Made by a program: the position numbers and the translations under genes. Under the pieces are notes generated by a model, which worked only from the letters and a program-made list of their open reading frames with translations, was not told the DNA's origin and did no database searches. This document shows, one piece after another, positions 37,118 through 46,371 of a DNA stretch of 64,000 nt (within the stretch, counting starts at the first letter, position 1; each line of letters opens with the position of its first letter). Origin of the DNA: CAWCXF01 sp963799455 (GTDB lineage Bacteria; Pseudomonadota; Alphaproteobacteria; Rhodobacterales; Rhodobacteraceae); contig CAWCXF010000007.1 of assembly GCA_963799455.1 (NCBI GenBank), forward strand, positions 1,612,001 to 1,676,000. Direction: 5' to 3'.

Positions 37118-38190
37118 CACGAAGCACGTGGGCCTGGACATGCACAAGGACACGATCGCGGTGGCGGCCGCGTGCGAAGGAGGGGATCCGGGAGGTCCGC
37201 TTCCCCGGCACGACCGCCAACACGCCCGAGGCGGTGTGCCGCCTCGCCTCGCGCCTCGCCGGGGATCCCATTGTGCCTGTGCTACGAGGCCGTCCCGTGC
37301 GGCTACGGCCTGCACCGGCGGCTCGTCGAGTGGGGCGCGCCTGCAGGGTGATCGCGCCCTCGACGATGCCTCGGCGTCCGGGCGAGCGGGTGGAGACGGA
37401 TCGGCGCGACGCGACGATGTTGGCGCGCCTCCTGCGCGCCGGCGAGCTCGAGCCGGTCTGGATCTCCGACGAGGGGCAGGATGCGGTGCGCGACCTCGTG
37501 CGGGCGCGGCGTGGCGCGAAGGAGGATCTCACCTCGGCATGCCAGAGCCTTCTGAGCTTCCTTCTTCGGCACGGGCGCCGCTACGCCGTCGCTCGCAAGC
37601 GGCGGATTCGGGCATTCCGGCGTTGGCGCGGCGAGCAGGCTTTCTCTGTGCGTCAGCAGCTCGTCACAGGCCGAGCAGCTGAGCCGGGTCGCGCGCTGCG
37701 ACCCGCGCCGACCGCGTTCGGCGTCGGGCCGCCGCTCACCGGCCGCGTGGAGCGCGTCGCGGCCCGACCGCGTCCACCGCGACGGCGCGGGATCGCTGGC
37801 CGCCCGCCCCTGTCGCTCGGGCGCTTCGGGCGCTGCGCGGCGTCGGGCTCGTGGGGGCCGCGACGCTGGCGGCCGAGATCGGCGGCCTCGGCCGCGTCGG
37901 CGGTCCCGAGCGGCCGATGAGCTGGCTCGGGCTGGCGCCCCCGGATCGAGCCCGGCGCGCGCGCGATGCGCGTCGAGGCGGCGTGGGGCTGCCGGCGCGC
38001 GAGGGGCGGCGCGCCATGGACCGCGTCGAGGGGCGGCCCGAGGGCGTCCGCGCCGTCGGACGGCGCGCGCAGGTCAGGCCCTGCCGACGCTTCCGGTGCC
38101 TGTCGGCCGAGGGCCGAGCCGCAGCCGAAGGGCGAGGTGGCGATCGCGCGAGCCCACCGGCTTCGTGTGGCACAGCGCCCGGCGCGTCCC
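37118..38190 (+). pseudogene. IS110-type transposase relic, plus strand
   Basis: KHVGLDMHKDTIAVAAA opens the element. REVRFPGTTANTPEAVCRLA, CYEAVPCGYGLHRRLVEWG and RVIAPSTMPRRPGERVETDR with RDATMLARLLRAGELEPVWI follow, in shifting frames. The C-terminal end is LRGVGLVGAATLAAEIGGLG with SWLGLAPP, and further on EGEVAIAR/FVWHSARR fragments. This is a different IS110 lineage from the one at 35272-36270. It is inactive. Confidence 0.7.
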
Positions 38191-38752
38191 GCCGCCCGCC
38201 CCGTCCGCGCGTCCCGTGCCCCGACGGGCTGAGCGTGCGCCCGTCCGGACCGTCGCGCGCGGCGGCCCCGATCCCCCGGCCGTCTCGGAAGCAGGAGCGC
38301 ATCCGGGACCGTCCACGACGGGGCCGGCGTGTCGCGGCGCCCGGGCGCGAGGAGGCGTCCCCGGCGCACGAAGGGGACGCGCCACGCGTCGACGCCCGGC
38401 GCCTGGACGGGCGGGGGCCCGGGGCGCGGGTCACGGGCCGGATCACGGGCCGGGTCATGGGGCGGGCGGTCGCCAGCCCGCCGACGAGGGCCCGATCGAT
38501 CGCCGCTCGGCCGGGGCCGCGCGCACCCGCCCCCTCCGCCCCCTCGCGCCGGGGCACGACGACACCCTCACGCAGATGCGGCCCCACTGGCGCCCTCCGC
38601 CCCCCTCGCGCCGGGGCACGGCCCCCCGTGCCCGTCCCCGTGCCCGTGCCCGTGCCCGTGCCAGGGGATGACCGTCATGAGGGCTCGAACCCCCCGGAGC
38701 CCCCGACGGGATCCCGAACCGGTCGGCCGGACGCGAGGGACGCCGCCGGGCG
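38191..38752. other. Intergenic stretch with a hexanucleotide repeat
   Basis: No gene seen. CCCGTG-type hexamers run six times at 38625-38660, and a GCCCCCTCGCGCCGGGGCACG-like stretch occurs twice between about 38540 and 38625. Confidence 0.6.
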
Positions 38753-39260
38753 TCACGACCCGCTCGGCGCCCCGCCTTCGCCCAGATCCCAAAAGAGCCC
38801 CGCCATCAGCCGCAGCGCGTCGCGGCACAGCGGCGTCAGGACGTGCTCGTCGGGCGCGTGCTGCGAGCAGCCGCGGTAGGAGTGCGGCACCCAGATCGTC
38901 GGCAGGCCGAGGATGTCGGCGAACACGTCGTTCGGCAGCGAGCCCGCGAGGTTCGGCAGCACGTGCGGCGCGCGGCCCGACATGCGCTCCAGCGAGCGGG
39001 CGACGCGGCGCGCCCAAGGGTGGCCGGGATCGAGCCGCGTCGCCGCGAAGGCGCCGCTCTCGTGGGGCCGGATCCCGACCGCCTCGAAGCCTCCGGCGTC
39101 GAGATGGCGACGCAGCGCGGGCAGGATCGCGTCCGGGTCGGTGCCGACCACGTATCGCAGCTGGCACGTCGCGCGCGCGGTCCCCGCGATGGCGTTGACC
39201 GGCGCCTCGGGGACGCCCGCCGTCATCGCCAGCACCAAGCTCGCCTGATCGTGGCCGCCC
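38753..39260 (-). pseudogene. M20-family metallopeptidase, C-terminal fragment
   Basis: About 170 residues of the dimerisation and late catalytic part of an M20 peptidase/deacylase: LVLAMTAGVPEAPVNAIAG, TARATCQLRYVVGTDPDAIL, LAGSLPNDVFADILGLPTIW, HSYRGCSQHAPDEHVL. The N-terminal metal-binding half is absent: upstream of about 39260 the frame has no family similarity. It faces the cyclase gene. Confidence 0.75.
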
Positions 39261-39394
39261 CGCCTGCATCTCGGATCTTCACCACCTTCACGGAAACGAC
39301 CCCGATCGAGGCCGCGCATCCCCGCCGCCGGTGGCCGCGATGGCGTGGACTGTCGTATCGCCTTCGAGAAGGTGAGATCTGGGGGAGTTCGACC

Positions 39395-40141
39395 ATGTGC
39401 GACCGAGCAGGCCATCGCTCGTCCGGGTGGCGCGGATGGCGGGACGTCCCGCCGCCTGCGCTCTCGGCCTCGACCGCGGGATGGAGCGATCTCTCGCATG
39501 CGCTCTCGGAGGATCTCGACCGGATCCCGTTCCTGCCGGCGCCCCGGATCCGGCGGATCGCGTCGCTGCCCGAGGACGTCGCCAACATCACCGAGCTGCA
39601 CATGGTCTGCCATTTCGGCACCCATGTGGACGCGCCGATCCACTTCATCGCCGACGGCCCGGCCATGGACGAGATCCCGCTCGACCGCCTCCACGACGCC
39701 GGCGTGGTGTGGAGGATCGACATGGAGCCCTACGGCGTCATCGAGCCCGCGCATCTCGCGGCGGCCCGGCCGACGCCGCGCGAGGGCGACATCGTGCTGC
39801 TCGACACCGGCTGGGCGCGGCACATGGGCGGCGACCTCTACGAGAAGCACCCGAGCCTGAGCGCCGCTGCCGCGGACTGGCTGGTCGAGCGCGGCGTGAA
39901 GCTGCTCGGGGTGGACTTCAGCACCCCCGACCTGACCGCGCACAGGCGCCCCGAGGGCTTCGACTTCCCGGTCCACCACATCCTGCTGAGCCAGGGCGTG
40001 CTCATCGCCGAGCACCTGACGAACCTGCGGCACCTGGCCGGCCGGCGGGTGGACGTCCTGTTCGCGGCCCTCAGCGTCAAGGGCGCCGACGGCGCGCCCG
40101 GCCGGGTGCTGGCGCGCCCCGCCGCCGATCCCGAGGCGTGA
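39395..40141 (+). CDS. Cyclase-family (kynurenine-formamidase-like) hydrolase
   Basis: A 248-residue metal-dependent hydrolase. The family motif HFGTHVDAPIHF (HxGTHxDxPxH) binds the metal, and VLLDTGWARHMGGDLY and LLGVDFSTPDLTAH follow as expected. The start is set by GGGGGAG 7 bases before ATG 39395. Family members open cyclic amides or formamides (kynurenine formamidase, isatin hydrolase and others). It stands alone between relics, so its pathway is not clear. The ~20-residue Ser/Trp/Arg-rich N-terminus is unusual. Confidence 0.85.
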   Translation: MCDRAGHRSSGWRGWRDVPPPALSASTAGWSDLSHALSEDLDRIPFLPAPRIRRIASLPEDVANITELHMVCHFGTHVDAPIHFIADGPAMDEIPLDRLHDAGVVWRIDMEPYGVIEPAHLAAARPTPREGDIVLLDTGWARHMGGDLYEKHPSLSAAAADWLVERGVKLLGVDFSTPDLTAHRRPEGFDFPVHHILLSQGVLIAEHLTNLRHLAGRRVDVLFAALSVKGADGAPGRVLARPAADPEA

Positions 40142-40174
40142 CGCCACGCCCGGGAGCCCCCGACAGGGGGGCCG

Positions 40175-41115
40175 GATGGCCCGGGCCGCGACCTCCGACG
40201 AGGTCGGGGACCTGCACCGCGAGGCCGGGGCGCTCGAGGAGGTCGTGGCAGACCTCACCCCGGAGAGCCGGCTGCTCGGAAGAGCATGAGCGGGGAGGGG
40301 CAGGACCGGGAAGCGGTCCGGGGGGCCGTTCCCGCGACGAACGGGGGCCGTCCCCTGAAGGCGCGCGACCTGACCACCAGCCCGGCCCGACACTCCTCGT
40401 CGAGGCGGCCGACGAGTTCCGCGACGAGACCACGGCCCCCGACCGGCTCTGGTCCGAGCGACTTCGCCACCCTCGAGGCCACGCAGGCTGGGGCTGGCAC
40501 CGCCTTTCCACGGCGCTCGACGGCGTCGCGCGGTCCGTGGTGGCCTGGGAGCCCCGCGCCACCATGCGCGCGGGCGACGTCACGGCCGGGCTCGACCCGC
40601 GCCGGCGGCCTTTGGGCTCGACCGGGTCACCGTCGTCCACCGCCCGCGGCTGCTCCCCGCGGCTGCTCCCCGCGGCTGCTCCCCGCGGCTGCTCCCCGCG
40701 GCTGCTCACCGACAACGGCTCGGGCACCGTCGCCGGGGACCTCGCGGAGTGGCTGCAGGACAAGGGCCCGACCCCCATCCGGGGCGCCCGCGCTCCCCCG
40801 GCACCCCCAGACGCAGGGCAGGGCAGGATCCAGCGCCGGCACCAGACGCTCGAGACCGTTCGTCGGGGACACGACCCCCCCCGGATCGTCCCCCGATCCT
40901 CCCCACCTTGCTCGATCGCCACGACCTGCCGGGGGCTCTCGAGCGAGCAGGTCGGCGCCTTCGTCGAGCGCACCAGCCGCGCCCGCGCCCACGAGAGCCT
41001 CGCCAACCCCGCCCCGGCCGGCGCCTGCCTCGGCCGCGGCGGGGCCAGCCTCGCCGAGCGGGCCCGGATCGAGCGCCAGACCCTGGCCAGGCGCCGCTCG
41101 CACCACCACGCACGC
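40175..41115 (+). pseudogene. IS3-type element relic (OrfA end and OrfB integrase)
   Basis: DEVGDLHREAGALEEVVADL near 40190 is the coiled-coil end of an IS3-type OrfA. Then, in broken frames, LLVEAADEFRDETTAPDRLW, GWGWHRLSTALDGVARSVVA, TDNGSGTVAGDLAEWLQDKG and FVERTSRARAHESLANPAP give the rve integrase domain of OrfB. The DDE Asp in LTDNGS is still visible. The gene is disabled by frameshifts and by the expansion of a 13-bp repeat at 40645-40709. Confidence 0.7.
40645..40709 (+). repeat. Five tandem 13-bp repeats in the IS3-type relic
   Basis: CGCGGCTGCTCCC at 40645, 40658, 40671, 40684 and 40697 (last copy ends CAC). The unit derives from the codons for the PRLL part of OrfB. Because 13 is not a multiple of three the expansion shifts the frame. 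Confidence 0.9.
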
Positions 41116-42467
41116 GCCGCCCGAACCCCACCCCCAGATGGACCCCGACCCCGCGCCCCCGAGCCGCCCCGCCCGCCTTGGATCATCCGACGACGGACAG
41201 TTGAGAGACCGCGTTCGTCGGATGCGCGCGTCGCCCGCTCGTCGCGGCAGGGCAGGGTCGAGCGTATGTCGCCTCCCAGTCAGGAGCGATTTATGGTCGC
41301 CGATCCCGCCCCCGAGCTGACCTTCCGCGAGGCGGCCCACCTCGCCGCCGTGGGGCTGGGGCCGCCTGCCCCCGGGATCGGCGACACCGTCGAGATCGCC
41401 CGTGCCGGGGTCGAGCCCGCCATGACCGGCGTGCGTGCCGGCGCCGGAGGGCGCGTCCTTCGAGCCGGCGCCGGAGGGCGCGTCCTTCGAGCCGGTGGCG
41501 CGCGAGGCGCTGGTCCGGATCGCCGCCCCCCTCGTCGGCGGCGACGACACGACCTGGAGGCGCTGGCCTTCGGGCCCACCCCGGCCCATGGGCGACCCCA
41601 GGCTGGTCGCCGCAGCCCACGACACCCCCACGCCTTCGGCGATCGGCGCGACCCGTTCCCGGCGTTCGAGACCCTCCCCGCGCCGATCCCGCTCCCGGGC
41701 GCGATGCGCGCCGGCCACGGCGGCCGGCGTGGCCTTCATCCGCGTCGATCAGTGGGCCAACGCCCACGTCGCCGACGATCGCTCCCGCGAGGGCCGCGCG
41801 CCCGAGGGGCACCGCGCCTGCCGGGCGCCGGCATCGGCATCGAGGCCGACGCGACACGCGCGCCGGCCCCCGCCCGGGCCGCGGCGCCAAGTCCGGCGTC
41901 GGCCTCGACGCGGCCGCCGCTGAGGCCCGCGCCATCGAGGGTGAGCACCACCGCGCCGAGCGAGCCTGCGGACGCGAGCCGGCGATGCGCCGATGCCGTC
42001 CGAACCGCCTGCCCGGATCCCGGCCGAGGGGCCCGTCGGCGCCGTCGCCGCGGATGGACGCTCATCCTGCGCGGGCCCGCCCCGGCCGTCGCCGCTCGTA
42101 GGCTTTGCCCCTTCGTCGGGGATGCGATCCCCCCGCACGCCGCGGCGGGCGGCCTCAGGCGAGGGCCACGGCCGGCGCGCGGCGCGAGGCCCGACATCGC
42201 AGCGAGGCGAGGACCGCGACCGCCGCTCGCGGGCAAAGGCGCCGGAGCCCGGCCCCGGAACCCGGCCCCCGGAACCCAGCCCCGGAGCCCGGCGGCACGG
42301 AGCGGCACGCCCGAGCCCGCGCCGAACCCTGGGCCGGGGGCCGCCGAGGCCGGGTGGAGCGGTCCTTCGGGGTCCGGTGGCCCGCCCGTCCGCTCCGCAC
42401 GGCGGGGGTTCCCTGGCGGGATCCTTGCCCCTATCGTGCGGCCCGCACGGGAAGGACGGGATCGCGG
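41116..42467. other. Decayed or non-coding stretch before the ABC operon, with a 27-bp tandem repeat
   Basis: Two copies of a 27-bp unit starting GCCGGCGCCGGAGGGCGCG lie at 41437-41463 and 41464-41490. Around it, protein-like pieces appear in different frames (GASFEPVAREALVRIAAPLV, RPMGDPRLVAAAHD, GVAFIRVDQW), possibly a decayed enolase-superfamily gene, but the match is weak. From ~42240 to 42310 short CCCGGAACCC-type repeats occur. Confidence 0.35.
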
Positions 42468-43604
42468 GTGAACGAGGCCTCGAAGGGCGCCATGACCGGC
42501 ACCGACGCCGTCGGGGCGCCGCCGCCCTCGGGCGAGCCGATGGTCGTCTTCGACGGCGTGCAGAAGAGCTACGACGGCGAGACGCTGGTGGTGAAGGGGC
42601 TCGACCTTTCGATCGCGCGCGGCGAGTTCCTGACCATGCTGGGGCCCTCTGGCTCGGGCAAGACCACCTGCCTGATGATGCTCGCGGGCTTCGAGACCGC
42701 GACGCATGGCGAGATCCGCCTCTCGGGGCGGCCGATCGGCCAGGTGCCGCCCCACAGGCGCGGCATCGGCATGGTGTTCCAGAACTACGCGCTCTTCCCC
42801 CACATGAGCGTGGGCGAGAACCTCTCCTTCCCGCTGGAGGTGCGCGGCATGGGCCGTGCGGCGCGCGAGGCCAAGGTCGAGCGCGCGCTCGACATGGTGC
42901 GGATGGCGGGCTTCGCGGCCCGACGCCCGGCCTCGCTCTCGGGCGGGCAGCGCCAGCGCGTGGCGCTCGCGCGCGCGCTCGTCTTCGAGCCCGAGCTGGT
43001 GCTGATGGACGAGCCGCTCGGCGCGCTCGACAAGCAGCTGCGCGAGCACATGCAGCTCGAGATCAAGCACATCCACGAGTCCTTGGGCATCACCGTCGTC
43101 TACGTCACCCACGACCAGTCCGAGGCGCTCACCATGTCGGACCGCGTGGCGGTGTTCGAGGCGGGCCGGATCCAGCAATGCGCGGCGCCCGACGTGCTCT
43201 ACGAGCGGCCCGCCAACAGCTTCGTCGCGGGCTTCGTGGGCGAGAACAACCGCTTGGCCGGTCGGATCGAGCGCCTCGAGGGCGAGCGCTGCGCGGTGCG
43301 GCTCGGTTCGGGCGAGCTGATCGAGGCCGTGCCCGCGGGCGCGGCGCGCGCGGGCGACGCGACGCTGGTGTCGATCCGCCCCGAGCGGGTCGAGCTTCGG
43401 CCCGGCGCCGCGCGCGCGCTCGAGGCCGAGGTGCTGGAGTTCGTCTACATGGGCGACGCCTTCCGCACGCGCCTGCGCGTCGCGGGATCGGACGAGTTCG
43501 TGATGAAGTCGCGCAACGCGCGCGGCCGGCGCCGCCTCGCGCCCGGCGAGCGCGTCCGCATCGGCTGGGATCCCTCCGACGCGCGCGCCCTCGACCCGCT
43601 CTGA
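42468..43604 (+). CDS. potA: ABC importer ATPase, polyamine type (PotA-like)
   Basis: A ~378-residue ATPase that powers the importer encoded downstream. Walker A GPSGSGKTTCLMML, Q-loop VFQNYALFPHMSV, signature LSGGQRQRVALARAL, Walker B LVLMDEPLGALD and H-loop VYVTHDQSEALTMSD are all intact. The C-terminal third (NRLAGRIERLEGERCAVRLG, SIRPERVEL) is the TOBE domain of the Pot/Fbp class. GTG 42468 is chosen; ATG 42492 with AAGGG close upstream is an equally possible start. First gene of potA-potD-potB-potC. Confidence 0.92.
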   Translation: MNEASKGAMTGTDAVGAPPPSGEPMVVFDGVQKSYDGETLVVKGLDLSIARGEFLTMLGPSGSGKTTCLMMLAGFETATHGEIRLSGRPIGQVPPHRRGIGMVFQNYALFPHMSVGENLSFPLEVRGMGRAAREAKVERALDMVRMAGFAARRPASLSGGQRQRVALARALVFEPELVLMDEPLGALDKQLREHMQLEIKHIHESLGITVVYVTHDQSEALTMSDRVAVFEAGRIQQCAAPDVLYERPANSFVAGFVGENNRLAGRIERLEGERCAVRLGSGELIEAVPAGAARAGDATLVSIRPERVELRPGAARALEAEVLEFVYMGDAFRTRLRVAGSDEFVMKSRNARGRRRLAPGERVRIGWDPSDARALDPL

Positions 43605-43650
43605 ACCGACAGGGGGCCGAACCCCCGCTCATGCAATGGGGAGACACCGC

Positions 43651-44721
43651 ATGAAGAGACTGATCCTGACCACCGCCCTGGCGGCGGCGCCGATCGCGGG
43701 CTCGGCCCAGGAGCTGACCGTCCTGAGCTGGGGCGGCGCCTACGGCAAGAGCCACGAGGAGGCCTACGTCAAGCCCTTCGAGCAGGAGACGGGGATCGCC
43801 GTCGACCTGGTGGACGCCGACAACCCCGCCACCCCGATCAAGGCCATGGTCGAGGCCGGCAACGTCACCATCGACGTGGCCAGCGTCGAGTACGCCGACG
43901 GCGTGCGGCTGTGCGACGAGGGGCTCTTGGAGACCATCGACCCCGCGACGCTCTCGCCCGCGCCCGACGGCACGCCGGCGGCGGAGGACTTCCTGCCCGA
44001 CTCGCTGACCGAGTGCCTGGTCGGCACCGATGTCTACTCCACCATCTACGCCTACGACTCGGAGGCGTTCCCCGACGGCCCGCCCACCACCATCGCCGAC
44101 TTCTTCGACCTGGAGGGCTTCCCCGGCCAGCGCGGGATGCGCAAGACCCCCAAGGCCAACCTCGAGATGGCGCTGATGGCCGACGGGGTGGCGCCCGAGG
44201 AGGTCTACGACGTGCTCTCCACGCCCGAGGGCGTGGACCGCGCCTTCGCCAAGCTCGACGAGATCAAGGACGAGGTGGTGTTCTGGGAGGCCGGCGCCCA
44301 GCCGCCGCAGCTGCTCGCCGACGGCGAGGTGGCGCTGAGCACCGCCTACAACGGGCGCATCTTCAACGCCGTGCAGGAGGAGGGCCAGCCCTTCGAGATC
44401 GTCTGGGACGGGCAGGTCTACGAGTTCGAGGGCTTCGTCATCCCCCGCGGCGCGCCCAACATGGAGGAGGCGATGCAGTTCGTCACCTTCGCCACCTCGA
44501 CCGAGCCGCTCGCCCGCGCGGCCGAGTGGATCAGCTACGGGCCGCCGCGCCGCTCCTCGGGCCCGCTCGTCGGCACCTTCCAGGGCACCGACGTCGAGAT
44601 GGGGCCGAACCTGCCGACCTCCGAGGAGAACCTCACGAACGCCCTGGCCTCCTCCTACGAGTTCTGGGCCGACTACGACGCCGAGCTGAGCGAGCGCTTC
44701 AACGCCTGGCTCGCGCAATAG
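43651..44721 (+). CDS. potD: Periplasmic solute-binding protein, polyamine type (PotD/PotF-like)
   Basis: A 356-residue binding protein with signal peptide MKRLILTTALAAAPIAGSAQ. ELTVLSWGGAYGKSHEEAYV and PFEQETGIAVDLVDADN begin the type II binding fold, and DVASVEYADGVRLCDEGLLE with STIYAYDSEAFPDGPPTTIA are typical of spermidine/putrescine-binding relatives. ATG 43651 is preceded by GGGGAG; an in-frame ATG at 43636 would spoil the signal peptide. The ligand cannot be fixed from sequence: polyamine or a similar small cation or amino-acid derivative. Confidence 0.92.
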   Translation: MKRLILTTALAAAPIAGSAQELTVLSWGGAYGKSHEEAYVKPFEQETGIAVDLVDADNPATPIKAMVEAGNVTIDVASVEYADGVRLCDEGLLETIDPATLSPAPDGTPAAEDFLPDSLTECLVGTDVYSTIYAYDSEAFPDGPPTTIADFFDLEGFPGQRGMRKTPKANLEMALMADGVAPEEVYDVLSTPEGVDRAFAKLDEIKDEVVFWEAGAQPPQLLADGEVALSTAYNGRIFNAVQEEGQPFEIVWDGQVYEFEGFVIPRGAPNMEEAMQFVTFATSTEPLARAAEWISYGPPRRSSGPLVGTFQGTDVEMGPNLPTSEENLTNALASSYEFWADYDAELSERFNAWLAQ

Positions 44722-44742
44722 GCTCCGGGACGCTGCTCGGGC

Positions 44743-44769
44743 CCCGCCCGCCGCCCGGCGGCGGGCGGG
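44743..44769 (+). terminator. Hairpin between potD and the permease genes
   Basis: Perfect 12-base GC arms (44743-44754 and 44758-44769) with a 3-base loop, 22 bases after the potD stop. Such hairpins often protect or partially terminate the message so that the binding protein is made in excess. Confidence 0.6.
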
Positions 44770-44803
44770 CACCCGATCCGCCCGCCCCGCAAGAGGGATC
44801 GCC

Positions 44804-45046
44804 ATGCCCGAAGCGCCCTTGATCGTCCCCGTCGCCACGAGCCGCGCCGAGCGCGCGCGGCGCGGCCGCCGAGGCTGGGAGCGGCGCCGCCCGCCCGGCC
44901 GGGCGGGCCGTCCGGGGACGCTCCGCGCCGGGAGCCCCGCCACAGGGACGCGGCGGGCGGCGGGCGCCCCGGGCATCGACCGGGCGGTCGCCGGCGCCTC
45001 GAGGCCGGCCGCCGCGAGCGGCCCGGCTCCCGGCATCCGTCCTTGA
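44804..45046 (+). CDS. Possible 80-residue small protein upstream of potB
   Basis: ATG 44804 has a good GAGGGA site 5 bases upstream, and its TGA overlaps the TTG start of potB (TTGA), so it could be a translated leader. The sequence starts MPEAPLIVPVATSRAERARR and becomes Arg/Ala/Gly/Pro-rich without any domain. It could be a real coupling peptide or a chance frame. Confidence 0.3.
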   Translation: MPEAPLIVPVATSRAERARRGRRGWERRRPPGRAGRPGTLRAGSPATGTRRAAGAPGIDRAVAGASRPAAASGPAPGIRP

Positions 45047-46371
45047 GCGCGCCCGCCGACCCGCACGCGGCCATCGCCGCCACCGCCGGCGGGGTCGCGG
45101 ACGGGGGCCTGCGCACCGCGGACGGGCGCCCGCTCAAGGCCGCGCTCGCGCGCTCGCAGGCGCGCGCGAAGCGCCGCGCGTTCCTGCTGGTGGCGCCGCT
45201 CCTGGCCTTCGTGCTCCTCACCTTCGTGGTGCCGATCGGCCAGATGCTGATGCGCTCGATCGAGGATCCGCGCTTCATCGTCCACGTGGACAAGGGCACC
45301 GGCGAGCGCACGCCCGTCATGACCCGCACCCGCGAATGGCTCGCCGCGACCGAGCCCGGCGCGGTGCCCGACGAGGCCGCCTTCGCGGCCCTCGCGGCCG
45401 ACCTCGTGGACCTCAAGGCGCTGCGCGCGCAGGGCGACGTGGGCACGCGCGTCAACTACGACGCCTCGGGCGCGCGCTCGATGTTCACCTCCGCCGCGCG
45501 GCGCGCCGAGCGGCTGGAGCCGCCCTACCGCGAGGCGATGACGGGCCTCGACCCCGGTTGGGGCGACCCCGCGCTGTGGCAGGCGATGCGCGGGGCCTCC
45601 TCGCGCTACACGGCCAACTTCTACCTCGCGGCGCTCGACCGCCAGCGCGCGCCCGACGGCTCCATCGAGCGCGTGCCCGAGGAGCTGCGCGTCTACCTCA
45701 CGCTGTTCGAGCGCACGCTCGTCCTGAGCCTCCTCATCACGGCGCTGACGCTGAGCTTGGGCTTTCCGGTCGCGCACCTGCTGGCGACGCTGCCGCTCGC
45801 GCGCTCGAACCTGCTGATGATCCTCGTGCTGCTGCCGTTTTGGACCTCGCTGCTGGTGCGCACGACATCGTGGATCGTGCTCCTCCAGAGCCAGGGCGTG
45901 ATCAACGACGTGGCCGTCGCGTCGGGGATCATCTCCGACGCGGGGCGCCTTCAGATGATCTACAACCAGACCGGCACGATCGTCGCCATGACGCACATCC
46001 TGCTGCCCTTCACCATCCTGCCGCTCTACTCCGTCATGCGGCCCATCGACCCCTCCTACGTGCGCGCCGCCCGCTCGCTTGGGGCCTCGTCCTGGACCGC
46101 GTTCCGCCGCGTCTACCTGCCCCAGACGGTGCCGGGGATCGGCGCGGGCGCGCTCCTCGTCTTCATCCTGGCGGTGGGCTACTACATCACGCCGGCGCTG
46201 GTGGGCGGCTCGGACGGCCAGCTCATCTCGAACCTGATCGCCTTCCACATGCTGTCGAGCTTCAACTGGAGCCTCGCCGCGGCGCTCGCCACGCTCCTGC
46301 TCGCGGGGATCCTCGTGCTCTACTGGCTCTACGACCGGCTCGTGGGCCTCGACAACCTCAGGCTCGGATGA
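45043..46371 (+). CDS. potB: ABC importer permease (PotB-like) with large loop
   Basis: A 442-residue permease. TM1 is FLLVAPLLAFVLLTFVVPIG. A ~140-residue hydrophilic loop (MTRTREWLAATEPGAVPDEA onwards) precedes the other helices. The EAA-type motif is RAARSLGASSWTAFRRVYLP, and late helices include GALLVFILAVGYYITPALVG. The long loop is seen in a subset of PotB relatives. The start is TTG 45043, overlapping the small upstream frame; the stop overlaps potC (ATGA). Confidence 0.9.
   Translation: MSAPADPHAAIAATAGGVADGGLRTADGRPLKAALARSQARAKRRAFLLVAPLLAFVLLTFVVPIGQMLMRSIEDPRFIVHVDKGTGERTPVMTRTREWLAATEPGAVPDEAAFAALAADLVDLKALRAQGDVGTRVNYDASGARSMFTSAARRAERLEPPYREAMTGLDPGWGDPALWQAMRGASSRYTANFYLAALDRQRAPDGSIERVPEELRVYLTLFERTLVLSLLITALTLSLGFPVAHLLATLPLARSNLLMILVLLPFWTSLLVRTTSWIVLLQSQGVINDVAVASGIISDAGRLQMIYNQTGTIVAMTHILLPFTILPLYSVMRPIDPSYVRAARSLGASSWTAFRRVYLPQTVPGIGAGALLVFILAVGYYITPALVGGSDGQLISNLIAFHMLSSFNWSLAAALATLLLAGILVLYWLYDRLVGLDNLRLG

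Noticed and set aside
38625..38660. Hexamer CCCGTG repeats as a possible CRISPR or origin element
   Set aside because: No spacers and no regular long repeat; it is a simple microsatellite.
41294..42000. A decayed mandelate-racemase/enolase-superfamily gene
   Set aside because: Pieces in different frames are suggestive, but no catalytic motif could be found, so it is only mentioned in the region note.
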